NCBI RefSeq assembly: GCF_009928685.1
Contig: NZ_WWEO01000045.1
Location: 806,001 to 870,000, forward strand
Source of the DNA: Mucilaginibacter agri
Lineage (GTDB): Bacteria; Bacteroidota; Bacteroidia; Sphingobacteriales; Sphingobacteriaceae
DNA length: 64,000 bases
Direction: 5' to 3'
Both the position numbers and the translations under genes were made by a program. The notes under the pieces are model-generated. The model was not told the DNA's origin and ran no database searches. It was given only the letters and a program-made list of their open reading frames with translations. Shown here one piece after another: positions 25,020-34,353 of this stretch (its first letter is position 1; every line of letters starts with the position of its first letter).

Positions 25020-25451
25020 TTATTTATCAGAATTTCTAACGACAGATTTTTCTGATGTGGTTACAAGATAATAACCTAAAGACAAGGCAATTATCAAAGC
25101 GGCGATGGCAAATTCGGACATTGGATTTACATCTTCCATATCAAACATCAATATTTTACGGGTTACCGCTATAAGGCCTACAATCAATATAATCCTAAGC
25201 TTTACAGAATGATCATGAGAAAATACCCTTATCGTTTGAATAATCTCCAGCGTTAATAAAATACTAAAAAATAGCCCCGCAACAGGCCTGCCCTTTTCTT
25301 CTATATTAAGTTTTGGATCTTTAATATTGCCAATCATATTAAATCCGAAATGATAGGCAAGGTCCCATGTTTGATAACACACAAACACCATTGCTATAAT
25401 CATTAATACATAGGAAACATACTTCTCAAAATGCTTTAATATTAGTTCCAT
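25020..25451 (-). CDS. PsiE-like membrane protein
   Basis: 143 residues with four predicted membrane helices and the family's conserved stretch (GLFFSILLTLEIIQTIRV, FSHDHSVKLRIILIVGLIAV, TRKILMFD), matching the phosphate-starvation-inducible PsiE family. In E. coli psiE responds to phosphate and cAMP; its biochemical role is unknown. Here it is the last gene of a long minus-strand operon, 8 nt after the DUF2252 gene, so regulation need not be phosphate-related. Confidence 0.75.
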   Translation of the reverse strand: MELILKHFEKYVSYVLMIIAMVFVCYQTWDLAYHFGFNMIGNIKDPKLNIEEKGRPVAGLFFSILLTLEIIQTIRVFSHDHSVKLRIILIVGLIAVTRKILMFDMEDVNPMSEFAIAALIIALSLGYYLVTTSEKSVVRNSDK

Positions 25452-25459
25452 AACGTTTA

Positions 25460-26839
25460 CTACGATTCTGTTTCTACGGGGATCTTATTAGTCTTGGCCG
25501 CGTGGTTAAAAGCTTTATAATCCCGCTCATTTTGGTCGGCATAACTTAATGCAAAGCCGGCTATAGCATCTGCAAAAACATCGCTCTTACCAATGTAGCC
25601 CGCAATCTCTGGCGACATACCGCTTTTGGCATGAGATTTTGCCAAAGCCCAACCACATAAAAGAGTATAATTACTTAAAGTGTTTGTTGTAAAAGTATCG
25701 ATATTAGCCCCCGACTTCATATCCCGCAATTGCCTTATGTAAAAGTCGCGGCCCGCCTTGGTGCGCGCCCATCCTAAAAATATATCGCTCACGGCCTGCA
25801 TCAATCGTTGCCCGTTAACAATTCGTTCGCCATTATTTTGATACTCAGATTTTTGATTATAAGGTTCTAAAACAGAACGCCTGGCTTCTTTAAATTGCAG
25901 AATCAGCGCATCCTCTTCTCCTGCCATCATTAACGCAATAACGCAACGGGTACCAACGCTCCCTACCCCAACAACTTTAACTGCCAGATCTACTAGTTGG
26001 TACCGTTTCATCAGTGCCTTTTTATCGTCGGAAAGATTAGCGTAATATCCTTCAAAAAATTCTTGCCCCTCATGAATAAATTTATCTGTATCGGGCAGGT
26101 GATAAATTAGCGGAGGTTCATCAACTATCTTTCGTCTCCCATTCTCTAAAACAGATATTTTTGGAAAAACCTGTTCGTGGGTGCGTCGTTTTGCCTTTTC
26201 GGTGGCCGATTTGATACGCTTTGCAAAATCAACTTCGTTTTTAAAGTATTTTACGATCGTCTTATTATCCAGCCTGCTATACCATATATCTAACTGGTGC
26301 ATGGTCGAATACTTCTGCATTTTTTCGGCGTACATTTTTATAGCCCCAAATACAGCCTTCCTGTTTTCCTTATCCGTGAAACCTTTATAGCGGCCAGCTA
26401 TAATAATGCTGGCCGCAAGTCGTTTAAGGTCCCACTCAAAGGGCGCCTGCAGGGTCTCGTCAAAGTCGTTGATATCAAAAACCTGCTTCCGCTCGGGTGT
26501 TGCATAACCGCCAAAATTCATCAAATGGCAATCGCCGCAAGATTGGACATAAATACCACTACTGGGTGTATAAGACAAATCATTGGCCATAATCATAGCG
26601 GCGCCCCGGTAAAATGCAAATGCCGATTGCAGCATCCTGGCATGCCTGATGGGAACAAGATCTTGTAGCCTATCCTCATTCGAATCGACGATCAGTTGCA
26701 CAGGGTCTACCCTATCGCTCTTAGCATAAGAAGTGCTACTATGCAATTCTCTTGGTGTTTTTTCGCGTTGGGCTTTGCCATAATTTATCCGTTCTTCAAC
26801 GGTCGGCATTGGTTCCCAAATCTTTCTTTCACTTTCCAT
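25460..26839 (-). CDS. DUF2252 protein
   Basis: 459 residues, cytosolic. Motifs of DUF2252 are clear: FAFYRGAAMIMANDL, YVQSCGDCHLMNFGGYATPE, VFDINDFDETLQAPFEWDLK, RLAASIIIAGR and GVGSVGTRCVIALM. The family shows distant kinase-like (aminoglycoside phosphotransferase-like) features (the HLMNFG and DINDFD motifs sit where catalytic and metal-binding loops would be), but no activity is established. Length is typical. It shares an operon with PsiE and DUF6515. Confidence 0.85.
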   Translation of the reverse strand: MESERKIWEPMPTVEERINYGKAQREKTPRELHSSTSYAKSDRVDPVQLIVDSNEDRLQDLVPIRHARMLQSAFAFYRGAAMIMANDLSYTPSSGIYVQSCGDCHLMNFGGYATPERKQVFDINDFDETLQAPFEWDLKRLAASIIIAGRYKGFTDKENRKAVFGAIKMYAEKMQKYSTMHQLDIWYSRLDNKTIVKYFKNEVDFAKRIKSATEKAKRRTHEQVFPKISVLENGRRKIVDEPPLIYHLPDTDKFIHEGQEFFEGYYANLSDDKKALMKRYQLVDLAVKVVGVGSVGTRCVIALMMAGEEDALILQFKEARRSVLEPYNQKSEYQNNGERIVNGQRLMQAVSDIFLGWARTKAGRDFYIRQLRDMKSGANIDTFTTNTLSNYTLLCGWALAKSHAKSGMSPEIAGYIGKSDVFADAIAGFALSYADQNERDYKAFNHAAKTNKIPVETES

Positions 26840-26874
26840 ATCACTTTGTTTTTTGTGTTACCGGGGCGCACATG

Positions 26875-27747
26875 CTATTGTTTATTAACTTGCACTACCT
26901 CATAAGCGTCCTTACCATCCTGAGATATCGGTTGATAATAGGTGCCATTATATACCATATATTTCTTGCCGTCTACCTCCATTTCGCTTGCTCCCTGTGG
27001 TATTTGCGTTACGGTAGCACCCGGAGGCGGTGCAACAACCCTATACGAGTTAAGGCTAAGTTTAGAATAGTAGGCACCACCATAGTAGTAATAAGTTGTG
27101 CCCGATACAATTACCGTACTGTAACCCGACGGCAGCGAACTAACCGTTGCACCAACCGGAGCAGGCACAACCTTGTAGCCGCCCGAACTTTGCACGTAGT
27201 AAACACCCTCGTCATAACTATACTGCTCGTTCTCTACCGAAATAACAATTGCTGCTGTAGTTAACGAAGCCACGAAGAAACCAATAGGATGCCAAAACGG
27301 CCCCCAATAGAAAGGCACAAATGGGTGGTAGAAATAAGGCATCGGCGCAAACGGTATTGGCCTGTACGGGTAGTAAGGATGCGGCGGAGGAGGAGGTCCG
27401 GGATGTGGGCCGGGTCCGGGGCCGGGACCTGGGCCGGGTGGATGAGGTCCGGGTCCTGGGCCGGGACCTGGCTGCGGATTTATTGGTTTCTGGATACCTC
27501 CACCGTTAGCGCCAGGACGAGTACCACCACCATTAAAGCCGCGTGTACCTCCGCCATTAGCACCGGGGCGGGTACCACCGCCGTTAAAGCCATGGAAACC
27601 GCCACCGCCTCCCCCACGAAAACCGCCACCGCCACGAAAGCCGCCGTGACTGAAGCGTTGTGCGATTGATTTACCGGGTAAAAAAATGATTATTATAAGC
27701 CCTAGTGCAACAATAATAGGGCTTTGTTTTTTGATGATTCTTTTCAT
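26875..27747 (-). CDS. DUF6515 family envelope protein, Gly/Pro-rich form
   Basis: 290 residues with the same plan as the other two paralogues: signal peptide (1-29), a low-complexity arm, here Gly-rich (GGFRGGGGFRGGGGG) then GPGPGP/PPPHP-rich, an aromatic stretch (YPYRPIPFAPMPYFYHP), a hydrophobic segment (GFFVASLTTAAIVISV) and the YY-repeat C-terminus ending TYYQPISQDGKDAYEVVQV. It lies inside the operon between DUF2092 (18-nt gap) and DUF2252 (35-nt gap), unlike its paralogues, which have their own promoters. Function unknown. Confidence 0.75.
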   Translation of the reverse strand: MKRIIKKQSPIIVALGLIIIIFLPGKSIAQRFSHGGFRGGGGFRGGGGGGFHGFNGGGTRPGANGGGTRGFNGGGTRPGANGGGIQKPINPQPGPGPGPGPHPPGPGPGPGPGPHPGPPPPPHPYYPYRPIPFAPMPYFYHPFVPFYWGPFWHPIGFFVASLTTAAIVISVENEQYSYDEGVYYVQSSGGYKVVPAPVGATVSSLPSGYSTVIVSGTTYYYYGGAYYSKLSLNSYRVVAPPPGATVTQIPQGASEMEVDGKKYMVYNGTYYQPISQDGKDAYEVVQVNKQ

Positions 27748-27765
27748 AACAATACCTTATTAGTT

Positions 27766-28509
27766 TTACTGTTGAGCTGATGTTGGTTTAATAGCTATCT
27801 TCTGGGCATTAGGAGGTACCGTAAATTCAAAGGCCGAAGCCGGTAAGTCTGCATTGAGGTTCCACCCGGAATATATCGCCTCGTATTGCGGTGTTCCAGG
27901 TCTGTTGTTGTAAACAATCACCATCTTTACCGGTAAAAAAAGCAGATCGTTCTTTATCCAGAACTGGTAGCTCATGGTAGAGTCTTTACCTGCAATATGG
28001 AAACACTCTTCGCCATTTACTACCGTAGTACCTACCAATTTAAGCGCCGTTGCGGTAGATTTAATATCATCAACAAACGATGGGTAAAAATAATCGGCCG
28101 CAGGCACTTCAATTCCGTAGGTTTTACTCAATACCTGAATGGTTTCCAACACGTTATTGGGTACGCTATCTATAAGGCTGTAACTGTTGTTCTCGAACGA
28201 ATAGTAAACTAGCTTTTTACCATTGTATAACAAAGCATGCCGCTCGTTATCCTCCTTGTTGTCGATCATCAGCTTGTCGGGAAAATGAGCATAAACGGTT
28301 TCGTCCTTCGATCGTTTAATCAATCCCAGATCATCCGTAGGTGTATCGTAAAATGCCTGTACATGTACCGCACAGGAGGTCATGTTTTTTAGGGTGCCGG
28401 CCATCCGCTGCATAATATACAGCGCCGAGGTATCCACATTTTGTGCACGTACCACTGTACTGATAATTAATATCAACCCTAATAAACCTAGTCTTTTTTT
28501 CGAGCGCAT
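27766..28509 (-). CDS. DUF2092 secreted protein
   Basis: About 247 residues from ATG at 28509, chosen because it gives a standard signal peptide (MRSKKRLGLLGLILI...VVRA). The frame is open to 28566, with other ATGs at 28557 and 28566. The mature part matches DUF2092, a LolA-like fold: YIMQRMAGTLKNMTS, DETVYAHFPDKLMIDN, LYNGKKLVYYSFENN and AFEFTVPPNAQKI. The family is thought to bind lipid-like ligands in the periplasm, but the role is unproven. Operon position is between a lipoprotein gene and DUF6515. Confidence 0.75.
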   Translation of the reverse strand: MRSKKRLGLLGLILIISTVVRAQNVDTSALYIMQRMAGTLKNMTSCAVHVQAFYDTPTDDLGLIKRSKDETVYAHFPDKLMIDNKEDNERHALLYNGKKLVYYSFENNSYSLIDSVPNNVLETIQVLSKTYGIEVPAADYFYPSFVDDIKSTATALKLVGTTVVNGEECFHIAGKDSTMSYQFWIKNDLLFLPVKMVIVYNNRPGTPQYEAIYSGWNLNADLPASAFEFTVPPNAQKIAIKPTSAQQ

Positions 28510-28593
28510 GTTTATAATATTTAAGGACAACAACCGCGTTATAAATAACCTTTTCATGGTTAACAATTTGAGTCTATTGCTTCGAGCACGAGT

Positions 28594-29247
28594 TTATTTG
28601 CCTGCTGGCGCAACAAGGCCATCTTTGACAACCTGTTCGCTGATGGCTTTTTCGTAACCTTTCAGGAAGTCATCTAACGACGATGGATCGTAAGTTTTTG
28701 ATTGAGCAGACCAAACCAGTTTTTCTGAAGCGGCATCGTACAGGTTGGTTTCTATGTAGTACACCTTATCATTTTCATAGTAACCTGGCTGATAAAAACT
28801 GTTGTATCCGTATGCCCAGTATGCACCGAAAGTACCATAATAACCAAAGCCTGGGGCCGGATATACACCTGTGCCCGGCACATAATGAGTTTCTGTTTCT
28901 TTGTTAACCAGTGCAACTGTTAAAATACCGTCGCAATTTTTATCGCGGATGGCTTTCAACACGGTTTCTTTGTCTTTATCATTGCCGCTGGAGTGAAAGT
29001 CGGGAGGGAAAACATCGATGCTCTTTACGGCTGCAATACCTTTTGTTGATAGATATTGAGCCATACCTGTTTCAACACTTTGCTTTGCCGATGTGTTGGC
29101 AGTAAGTGCCGATACAAATATGTTTTTAAAAGCCACTTGTGTTACACCGGGAGCTTTATACGACCCTACTATAGATGTACTTGAACCACATGCCGAAATG
29201 ACTAATGCTGCCAGCAATGCCATACTTAAGTTTCTGAATTGTTTCAT
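28594..29247 (-). CDS. Envelope lipoprotein, possibly DUF4136-related
   Basis: 217 residues with lipobox VISACG (Cys20). The central part has YSTKGIAA-like and CDGILTVALVNKETETHYVP segments, a Gly/Tyr-rich stretch (GFGYYGTFGAYWAYGYN) and a strand pair VYYIETNLYDAASEKLVWSA. That layout (a conserved strand, a Tyr/Gly loop, then YDA...LVW) resembles DUF4136, encoded two genes upstream, but the match is loose. Periplasmic location is likely. Operon member; no function can be assigned. Confidence 0.5.
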   Translation of the reverse strand: MKQFRNLSMALLAALVISACGSSTSIVGSYKAPGVTQVAFKNIFVSALTANTSAKQSVETGMAQYLSTKGIAAVKSIDVFPPDFHSSGNDKDKETVLKAIRDKNCDGILTVALVNKETETHYVPGTGVYPAPGFGYYGTFGAYWAYGYNSFYQPGYYENDKVYYIETNLYDAASEKLVWSAQSKTYDPSSLDDFLKGYEKAISEQVVKDGLVAPAGK

Positions 29248-29294
29248 GATTTCTATTTGTTTAAACGTTTATGTATTGATTTTTAATTACTTAT

Positions 29295-30116
29295 TTATTT
29301 AGGAAACACTAATGCAAACACCGCCCGAATACCAAAATCTGCCCTGGACTCTGAAGGTCCGGCTATCGGAATTCTAGGCCCTACGCCCATTTGCACCGTT
29401 TGCTTACCCAACTTGGTTACTCCAGTTATAATGGGGTTTAAAAAGCCAGAGAAAGTTCCGGTATGCCAGTTTTCCGTGAGCTCGGCATTAGCACCTAAAC
29501 CAGCTCCGGTTTTCCAGTTATGCGTAAAAAAAGGTTGCATGAACAATTGATTTACCGGCGACCTGCCCGAACTGCCAGCTATAGACCATATCTGGTTAAA
29601 TAACATACCGTAGGTAAGCGCACCCTGTTGTTTTAATACCAGCGCGCTTGGTCCCAAACCAAATTTCTGCGTACCAAGGTATTTGCTAGTGCCCGTGGGT
29701 ATAAGCAAAGCTGGGCCCACACCCCATATCAGTCCATTTTTTACATTTGTGGGAGCGAAAAAAGCTGTGGCGGTAATATCACTAAGCCCGGTTTGACTGG
29801 TATTAGGGCCAATAATATCACGCTGCGCTATAACGGGTAAAATAACCCTAACTATCATGTTAAGTTTTGGATTGAGTGCTACCGGCACAACGGGTTGAAT
29901 ATTCAAGGTGTTTTTAGAACCATTATTAGGCCCTATCCCCCAGTCGGTATTATTTTGAAAAGGCACACTGATAAGGCTCGCCACTGGATTAGACAGCTTT
30001 TTCGCCAACTCTTCGGCACTTTGGGCCTTGGCAGTGTCTGGTTTGCTTTTTTGCTGACAAAATGCCACTGAGGTGGATAGAAACCCAAAGACTGCTATTA
30101 ATGCTAAATTTCTCAT
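29295..30116 (-). CDS. Outer membrane transporter-like barrel
   Basis: 273 residues with a signal peptide (to FCQ, residue 21). The mature chain (NPVASLISVPFQNNTDWGIG; LNIQPVVPVALNPKLNMIVR; WGVGPALLIPTG; LGTQKFGLGPSALVL) has the pattern usually labelled neuromedin U-like or Phenol_MetA_deg-type transporter in Bacteroidota: a small outer membrane barrel of unknown substrate. It is an operon member, 22 nt after the OmpW-like gene. Confidence 0.65.
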   Translation of the reverse strand: MRNLALIAVFGFLSTSVAFCQQKSKPDTAKAQSAEELAKKLSNPVASLISVPFQNNTDWGIGPNNGSKNTLNIQPVVPVALNPKLNMIVRVILPVIAQRDIIGPNTSQTGLSDITATAFFAPTNVKNGLIWGVGPALLIPTGTSKYLGTQKFGLGPSALVLKQQGALTYGMLFNQIWSIAGSSGRSPVNQLFMQPFFTHNWKTGAGLGANAELTENWHTGTFSGFLNPIITGVTKLGKQTVQMGVGPRIPIAGPSESRADFGIRAVFALVFPK

Positions 30117-30138
30117 GATAATAAGGGTTGCGTATTAT

Positions 30139-30771
30139 TTAAGGTGCTGTGAAAACAAGACCGATTGTTATTGGGAATTGCGACAAATGGTTAATGTGAA
30201 ATGTGTCGTTACTGTTGGTGGCATAATTATAGGCCACGCTCACAAATCCACCTAAATTGGGGCTGAATTTGGCTAACGCACCTGCCTCAGGCCTGAAAAC
30301 AAAACCCCAATTACGATCGCCAACAGAATAGATGTTGAAATAGGCATTCTGTTCAGAGTATTCCGTACCCAACCCTACACCTATGTATGGCCTTACCATT
30401 GACGAACCTTGAAAATAGTAATGCACACTTGCGGTAATCGGAGAAGTATACACTTGTCGTATCATATCGCTGGTTACGGCGCCGGTGCCATCGGGCCTTT
30501 GATAGGTTTGTTTTGGAAAATATTGCTCGAATGAATTGTAACTAACGCCTATACCAACGGATACGTTAGGCGTGATCATTCGGCGGTAATCGAACCGCGC
30601 ACCAGCCCAACTGGTTTTGGTAAGGTAGTCGCTGTTGGTGGGTATCGCCACCTCATAGCCAACAAGAAACAGGTCGCGACCTGCGGAGAGGGTTCTGCTA
30701 CTACTGGTTTGAGCTTGCGAATATTTGCAGAAGCCCATTAATGCCAGAAATATATATGCTATTTTTTTCAT
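30139..30771 (-). CDS. Outer membrane beta-barrel protein
   Basis: 210 residues with a signal peptide (cut after SQA). Alternating strands end in a barrel-type C-terminus (FPITIGLVFTAP). Motifs such as RMITPNVSVGIGVSYNSF and VRPYIGVGLGTEYSEQNAYF are typical of porin-family/OmpW-like eight-strand barrels. No specific function. It follows the DUF4136 lipoprotein gene by 33 nt. Confidence 0.65.
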   Translation of the reverse strand: MKKIAYIFLALMGFCKYSQAQTSSSRTLSAGRDLFLVGYEVAIPTNSDYLTKTSWAGARFDYRRMITPNVSVGIGVSYNSFEQYFPKQTYQRPDGTGAVTSDMIRQVYTSPITASVHYYFQGSSMVRPYIGVGLGTEYSEQNAYFNIYSVGDRNWGFVFRPEAGALAKFSPNLGGFVSVAYNYATNSNDTFHINHLSQFPITIGLVFTAP

Positions 30772-30804
30772 GATAAATCAATTTTAGAGTTATAGACAGA
30801 TGTA

Positions 30805-31428
30805 TTAATTAGCCTTAAAATAAGGCGATTGCACAAAGCCCTGATTAATAGCATTAATGCCGCGGTTTAAGTTTCCGCCCATATCAGAACCTAGCGCGCC
30901 AAATGCCGCCACATTCCAGATCACCCTATACTGACCGTTGGTTTTAGCGTTTTTAAGATCATACACGTCCAATATTTCCGTACCGGTGTTATAGGTGTAA
31001 ACAGTAGTCCACGGATAATAATAAGGATAGTAGCCGCCCCACCAATAAGGGAACCAGCCTGCGTAACCATCCCACCAACCAGGATAGTACACATCAACAT
31101 TTACCACTTTTACCACGCCAAGCCTCAAACCCAGATCGGGTTTTGCAGTACGGGCAACAAGCGTATAGCCTCTGGATGCCATATTGCTTTTAACAGCGGC
31201 AACCAGTTTAACGGCGTTAGCATCATTAAGTATAGTATCCTTACCAGTACCACCCAGGTTGATTACCGTATCGGCCATGTAATAGGTTTTATAACTACCG
31301 AATGAAGCTGTTTTATCTAAATTGGTTGATACAATAAACTCAGACGACAGCTTATCGTAATCGGGTTCTTTACGGCATGACGCAAATCCTATTGCGACAA
31401 TTAATAGCAGATAAATAAAATTTTTCAT
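30805..31428 (-). CDS. DUF4136 lipoprotein
   Basis: 207 residues from ATG at 31428. The frame is open to 31506, but this start gives the lipoprotein signal MKNFIYLLLIVAIGFASC. The mature chain matches DUF4136: FIVSTNLDKTASFGSYKTYY, VKSNMASRGYTLVARTAKPD, LGLRLGVVKVV, a Trp/Tyr/Gly-rich loop (WWDGYAGWFPYWWGGYYP) and YDLKNAKTNGQYRVIW. Probably an outer membrane-attached periplasmic protein of unknown role. It heads an eight-gene operon running to 25020. No dyad-type promoter was found in its 209-nt upstream region, in contrast to the neighbouring operons. Confidence 0.75.
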   Translation of the reverse strand: MKNFIYLLLIVAIGFASCRKEPDYDKLSSEFIVSTNLDKTASFGSYKTYYMADTVINLGGTGKDTILNDANAVKLVAAVKSNMASRGYTLVARTAKPDLGLRLGVVKVVNVDVYYPGWWDGYAGWFPYWWGGYYPYYYPWTTVYTYNTGTEILDVYDLKNAKTNGQYRVIWNVAAFGALGSDMGGNLNRGINAINQGFVQSPYFKAN

Positions 31429-31637
31429 GTTTAGAATATTTGTAAATGGTATTAAAGATTTTAGAATATCATACTGGATCCTTTTAGTCACTCGTAGTAA
31501 TTCCATTTGTTGACTACGGAACGTAACGATATAAGTGCCAGACGTTTAGTAACGCTTTATGGGAATAAACCCAACTGATGATCTCTGAAATAAAAGGGGT
31601 CTTGTTCATGGTGTTATATATTTAGATGTCGTTATTA

Positions 31638-32816
31638 TTATCTGAGCCAATTACTGCCAAATACAATATAATAGGCCCATTTCTCTGGCCCACGGGCTAC
31701 ATCGGCACCCATTCGCAAACCAAATTTTCGGGCAATGAGATACCTGAAACCGGTGCCATAACTGTAGGCAATGTCTTTAGCCAACATTTCGCCCCAGTCA
31801 TCATAGGCTACGCCGCCACCGCCAAAAAATACGGCACTCCAGCGTTTGTAAAGGTCCCAGCGAAATTCGGCCTCGGTTAATAAAGTTGCCTTACCCTGAT
31901 AGCGGCCTGATGGGATGCCTCGCATATTGATAGATGGCAGCGTATAAAATGGTGGAGAGCCTAAGGACTGCTGTCCTTCTATCCGCAAACCACCAATAAA
32001 CTTTTTGGCAAGCGGTGTATACCCAATTGCCGAATAGTCTATTTGCCACGAATTATAATCGCTGCCTAACACACTGTTTGACCAGAAGAAATCGGACTCT
32101 ACGCGCACTCCTTTATTGGGTGTAAATATGTTGTCGCGACTGTCATATTGAAAAACACCTCCGGCCTGGCTTATGGTGCTATTTATCTCTTTACTGGTTA
32201 CAAAATCCGGAAGATTCTCCCCTCTTGATGCTATCTTGGCATGTAAAAAGAGGTATTGTAAACCAGCGCTCCATCTGTTATTATTACCAAATTGCTTAAG
32301 AGCCTGTAAATAAATAGGCACAACCTTAAAATTGAATTTAAATTCCTGCTCGCCTATTACAGGGAATGTATGATAAAAGCTCATGTTGATGTTACCATAG
32401 GCCGCAAATGCTCTATAAGTAATATTGGGTTTAGCGAATGTCCCCCCTCTGAAGCCACCAATTAGCCAACTGTTATTGGCAGTGTACATACCTATACCCC
32501 CGGTGATATCTGGATTAACGCGCCTGACACGTACTTTGCCATTGACGGTATCTATCATAGGCGCTCTCTGCTTTAGGAATATAGGCACAAGAGCTCCACC
32601 TATGCCACCTAAGGCAGGCTCGGTGATAGGCACGGGCACTAAAACAAAACCCTTGGAATAAATCATGTAGTCGCTTAGGTCAAAGGCATGATCAAGCGAA
32701 TCGTGCATAGATACTTTGTGCTTCTCCCCCTTTGGCTTATCCTGACCCGAAACCCTATCGGCAGCCAGGCAAAACACCAATAGAAACAGAAACGTTATGT
32801 AGTTATTTTTTGTCAT
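31638..32816 (-). CDS. BamA/TamA-family (Omp85-like) outer membrane protein
   Basis: 392 residues with a signal peptide (to VSGQ, residue 25). The C-terminal part matches the bacterial surface antigen/Omp85 barrel: GVFQYDSRDNIFTPNKGVRV, GGLRIEGQQSLGSPPFYTLP, MRGIPSGRYQGKATLLTEAE and RWSAVFFGGGGVAYDD. There are no POTRA domains, so it is the short, barrel-only type seen in many Bacteroidota, whose role is unclear. It is the last gene of the operon under promoter g, 3 nt after the previous gene. Confidence 0.75.
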   Translation of the reverse strand: MTKNNYITFLFLLVFCLAADRVSGQDKPKGEKHKVSMHDSLDHAFDLSDYMIYSKGFVLVPVPITEPALGGIGGALVPIFLKQRAPMIDTVNGKVRVRRVNPDITGGIGMYTANNSWLIGGFRGGTFAKPNITYRAFAAYGNINMSFYHTFPVIGEQEFKFNFKVVPIYLQALKQFGNNNRWSAGLQYLFLHAKIASRGENLPDFVTSKEINSTISQAGGVFQYDSRDNIFTPNKGVRVESDFFWSNSVLGSDYNSWQIDYSAIGYTPLAKKFIGGLRIEGQQSLGSPPFYTLPSINMRGIPSGRYQGKATLLTEAEFRWDLYKRWSAVFFGGGGVAYDDWGEMLAKDIAYSYGTGFRYLIARKFGLRMGADVARGPEKWAYYIVFGSNWLR

Positions 32817-32819
32817 AAG

Positions 32820-33833
32820 CTATAATCCAAACCGGTAATTAACTGAAGTAAGCAACGATTTTCTACCGCCTAAAAAGCCTGTTTCTGTTCTAAACTGCCA
32901 ACGATGGTTTAACTGAAACTGCCCACCAAACAGCATACTCCAATTGGAGGTTGCGCGTTTTATTAGTGAATAGGATATGGAGGCGTTTTGAAGATCCAAG
33001 CCGTCTATCTTGTCTAATAATTTTTCGGCTATTTGCTTGGTAACAATTTTTTGAGCTGGGGTAAGCGTTTGGTACCAGGCTGCAGTTTCGTCTTTAATGG
33101 GTTGCAGATCGGGCTTGGTAGCACTGCTGTTTAAATCGCTAAACTTGATTGTACCTGTGGTTGTGCGGCCGATAAAATTCCCGGTGGTACCTACCCAAAG
33201 GGTGACGTTACGATCAGGCCGCCGTTTAAAATTGATGGCATGCCCAAAACGCCCGCTGTATGACCGGGTATTAATAGCGCCGTCTATATTATCTAAAAAC
33301 GACCATGTGCTGTTAGCATCTATGACGCCGAAAATGCCGTACATGGCACCTCCCAGGGACGCCCCGATACCAGCCATTGGACCTTTAAAGTTGGCCTTAC
33401 TCGAAAAATTAAAGGGAGCAGTAACATTTACGTTGGTACTGGCAAAGGTTCCGCCAACTATCCCATACACGTTAAAAAAAGGTAGTGCCCACAAATCAAA
33501 CCGGGTATTTACGGATTGAAAATGAGCCTTAACCTCACCAAATTTTACGAAATCCAGCGGCACTAACGGGCCACCGTTAAAGCCCACCTGCAGATCGGAT
33601 ATATTGACTAGCTGTGACCCTGTAATATAATTAAGCATTACGCCCGCCGGCAAGGGCATATCAATACCTTTTTTGGTAACCCGTTTGCCCCAAGCCGGGA
33701 AAACATAAGGATATGTTGACTGCTTAATGCTGTCAACATACCTTTCTCTTATTGTTCTACCGTCTGGGCCTTGCGCGAAAGCTAAGACAGGTACAACAAA
33801 AGAAACTAATAATATGATCGCTCTGATCGACAT
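32820..33833 (-). CDS. Outer membrane protein of unknown family
   Basis: 337 residues with a signal peptide (to AFAQ, residue 21). The mature chain is rich in alternating strands (LPAGVMLNYITGSQLVNISD, FDLWALPFFNVYGIVGGTFA) and ends GGRKSLLTSVNYRFGL, a typical barrel closing strand. An Ala/Lys/Leu-rich helical insertion (about 240-280) interrupts it. No family was recognised. It sits between the Spy-like gene (8-nt gap) and the BamA-like gene (3-nt gap); tight spacing suggests co-translation and a shared function with the barrel-only Omp85 protein. Confidence 0.6.
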   Translation of the reverse strand: MSIRAIILLVSFVVPVLAFAQGPDGRTIRERYVDSIKQSTYPYVFPAWGKRVTKKGIDMPLPAGVMLNYITGSQLVNISDLQVGFNGGPLVPLDFVKFGEVKAHFQSVNTRFDLWALPFFNVYGIVGGTFASTNVNVTAPFNFSSKANFKGPMAGIGASLGGAMYGIFGVIDANSTWSFLDNIDGAINTRSYSGRFGHAINFKRRPDRNVTLWVGTTGNFIGRTTTGTIKFSDLNSSATKPDLQPIKDETAAWYQTLTPAQKIVTKQIAEKLLDKIDGLDLQNASISYSLIKRATSNWSMLFGGQFQLNHRWQFRTETGFLGGRKSLLTSVNYRFGL

Positions 33834-33841
33834 AAGTTTTC

Positions 33842-34324
33842 TTATTGTCTTGTGGTTTTATCCAATTCGCCTATAAACGGAATATTGTCTTGCACTTTAA
33901 CCCTGATGATAGCTTGTAGGTAGCTTTCGAGCTGGTAAAATTTTGCCGCATTTTTACCACCTATCGCCTTCGAGAATTTCTTGAAATACGATTTCTGCAG
34001 ATCTGTTAATGATTTATCATTGGCAAAAACGCGGTTCGCCAGATCGTCTGATTCCTGATCGGTAAGGGTATCGTAACCTTTTAAATAATCGGCTATAATA
34101 GCAGAGCGCTGGGTGCTTAGGTTAACACGTTTACCTTCATACTCTTCATATATAGGCCAAAATACCTGGCTTTGGGCATCGCTCAGTTGCAGATTTTGCT
34201 TTACCAGATCGGCTTTTTGTTTTTGGAATACACTTTGCACAATGGCCAGATCTTCTTTCTCTGTTTGAGCGTAAACTGCTGTTGTTAGTACGGTTACGAT
34301 TGCTAGTAGAATGATACGTTTCAT
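33842..34324 (-). CDS. Small helical periplasmic protein, Spy/CpxP-like
   Basis: 160 residues with a signal peptide (to VYAQ, residue 20). The mature part is all-helical and charged (LQLSDAQSQVFWPIYEEYEG; LTDLQKSYFKKFSKAIG), with a repeated 'LSDAQ/LTDLQ' motif similar to the LTxxQ motif of Spy/CpxP periplasmic chaperones. Similarity is at the motif level only. Spy/CpxP proteins are classic envelope-stress products, which fits the outer membrane barrels encoded around it. Operon member under promoter g. Confidence 0.55.
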   Translation of the reverse strand: MKRIILLAIVTVLTTAVYAQTEKEDLAIVQSVFQKQKADLVKQNLQLSDAQSQVFWPIYEEYEGKRVNLSTQRSAIIADYLKGYDTLTDQESDDLANRVFANDKSLTDLQKSYFKKFSKAIGGKNAAKFYQLESYLQAIIRVKVQDNIPFIGELDKTTRQ

Positions 34325-34353
34325 CGGATGATTTTTTATGGTTACTTATTGAT

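Noticed and set aside
31429..31637. A dyad promoter for the DUF4136-to-PsiE operon
   Set aside because: GTTGAC...GTAAC near 31509-31527 has wrong spacing and no TTTG element 50 nt beyond, so it was not counted.
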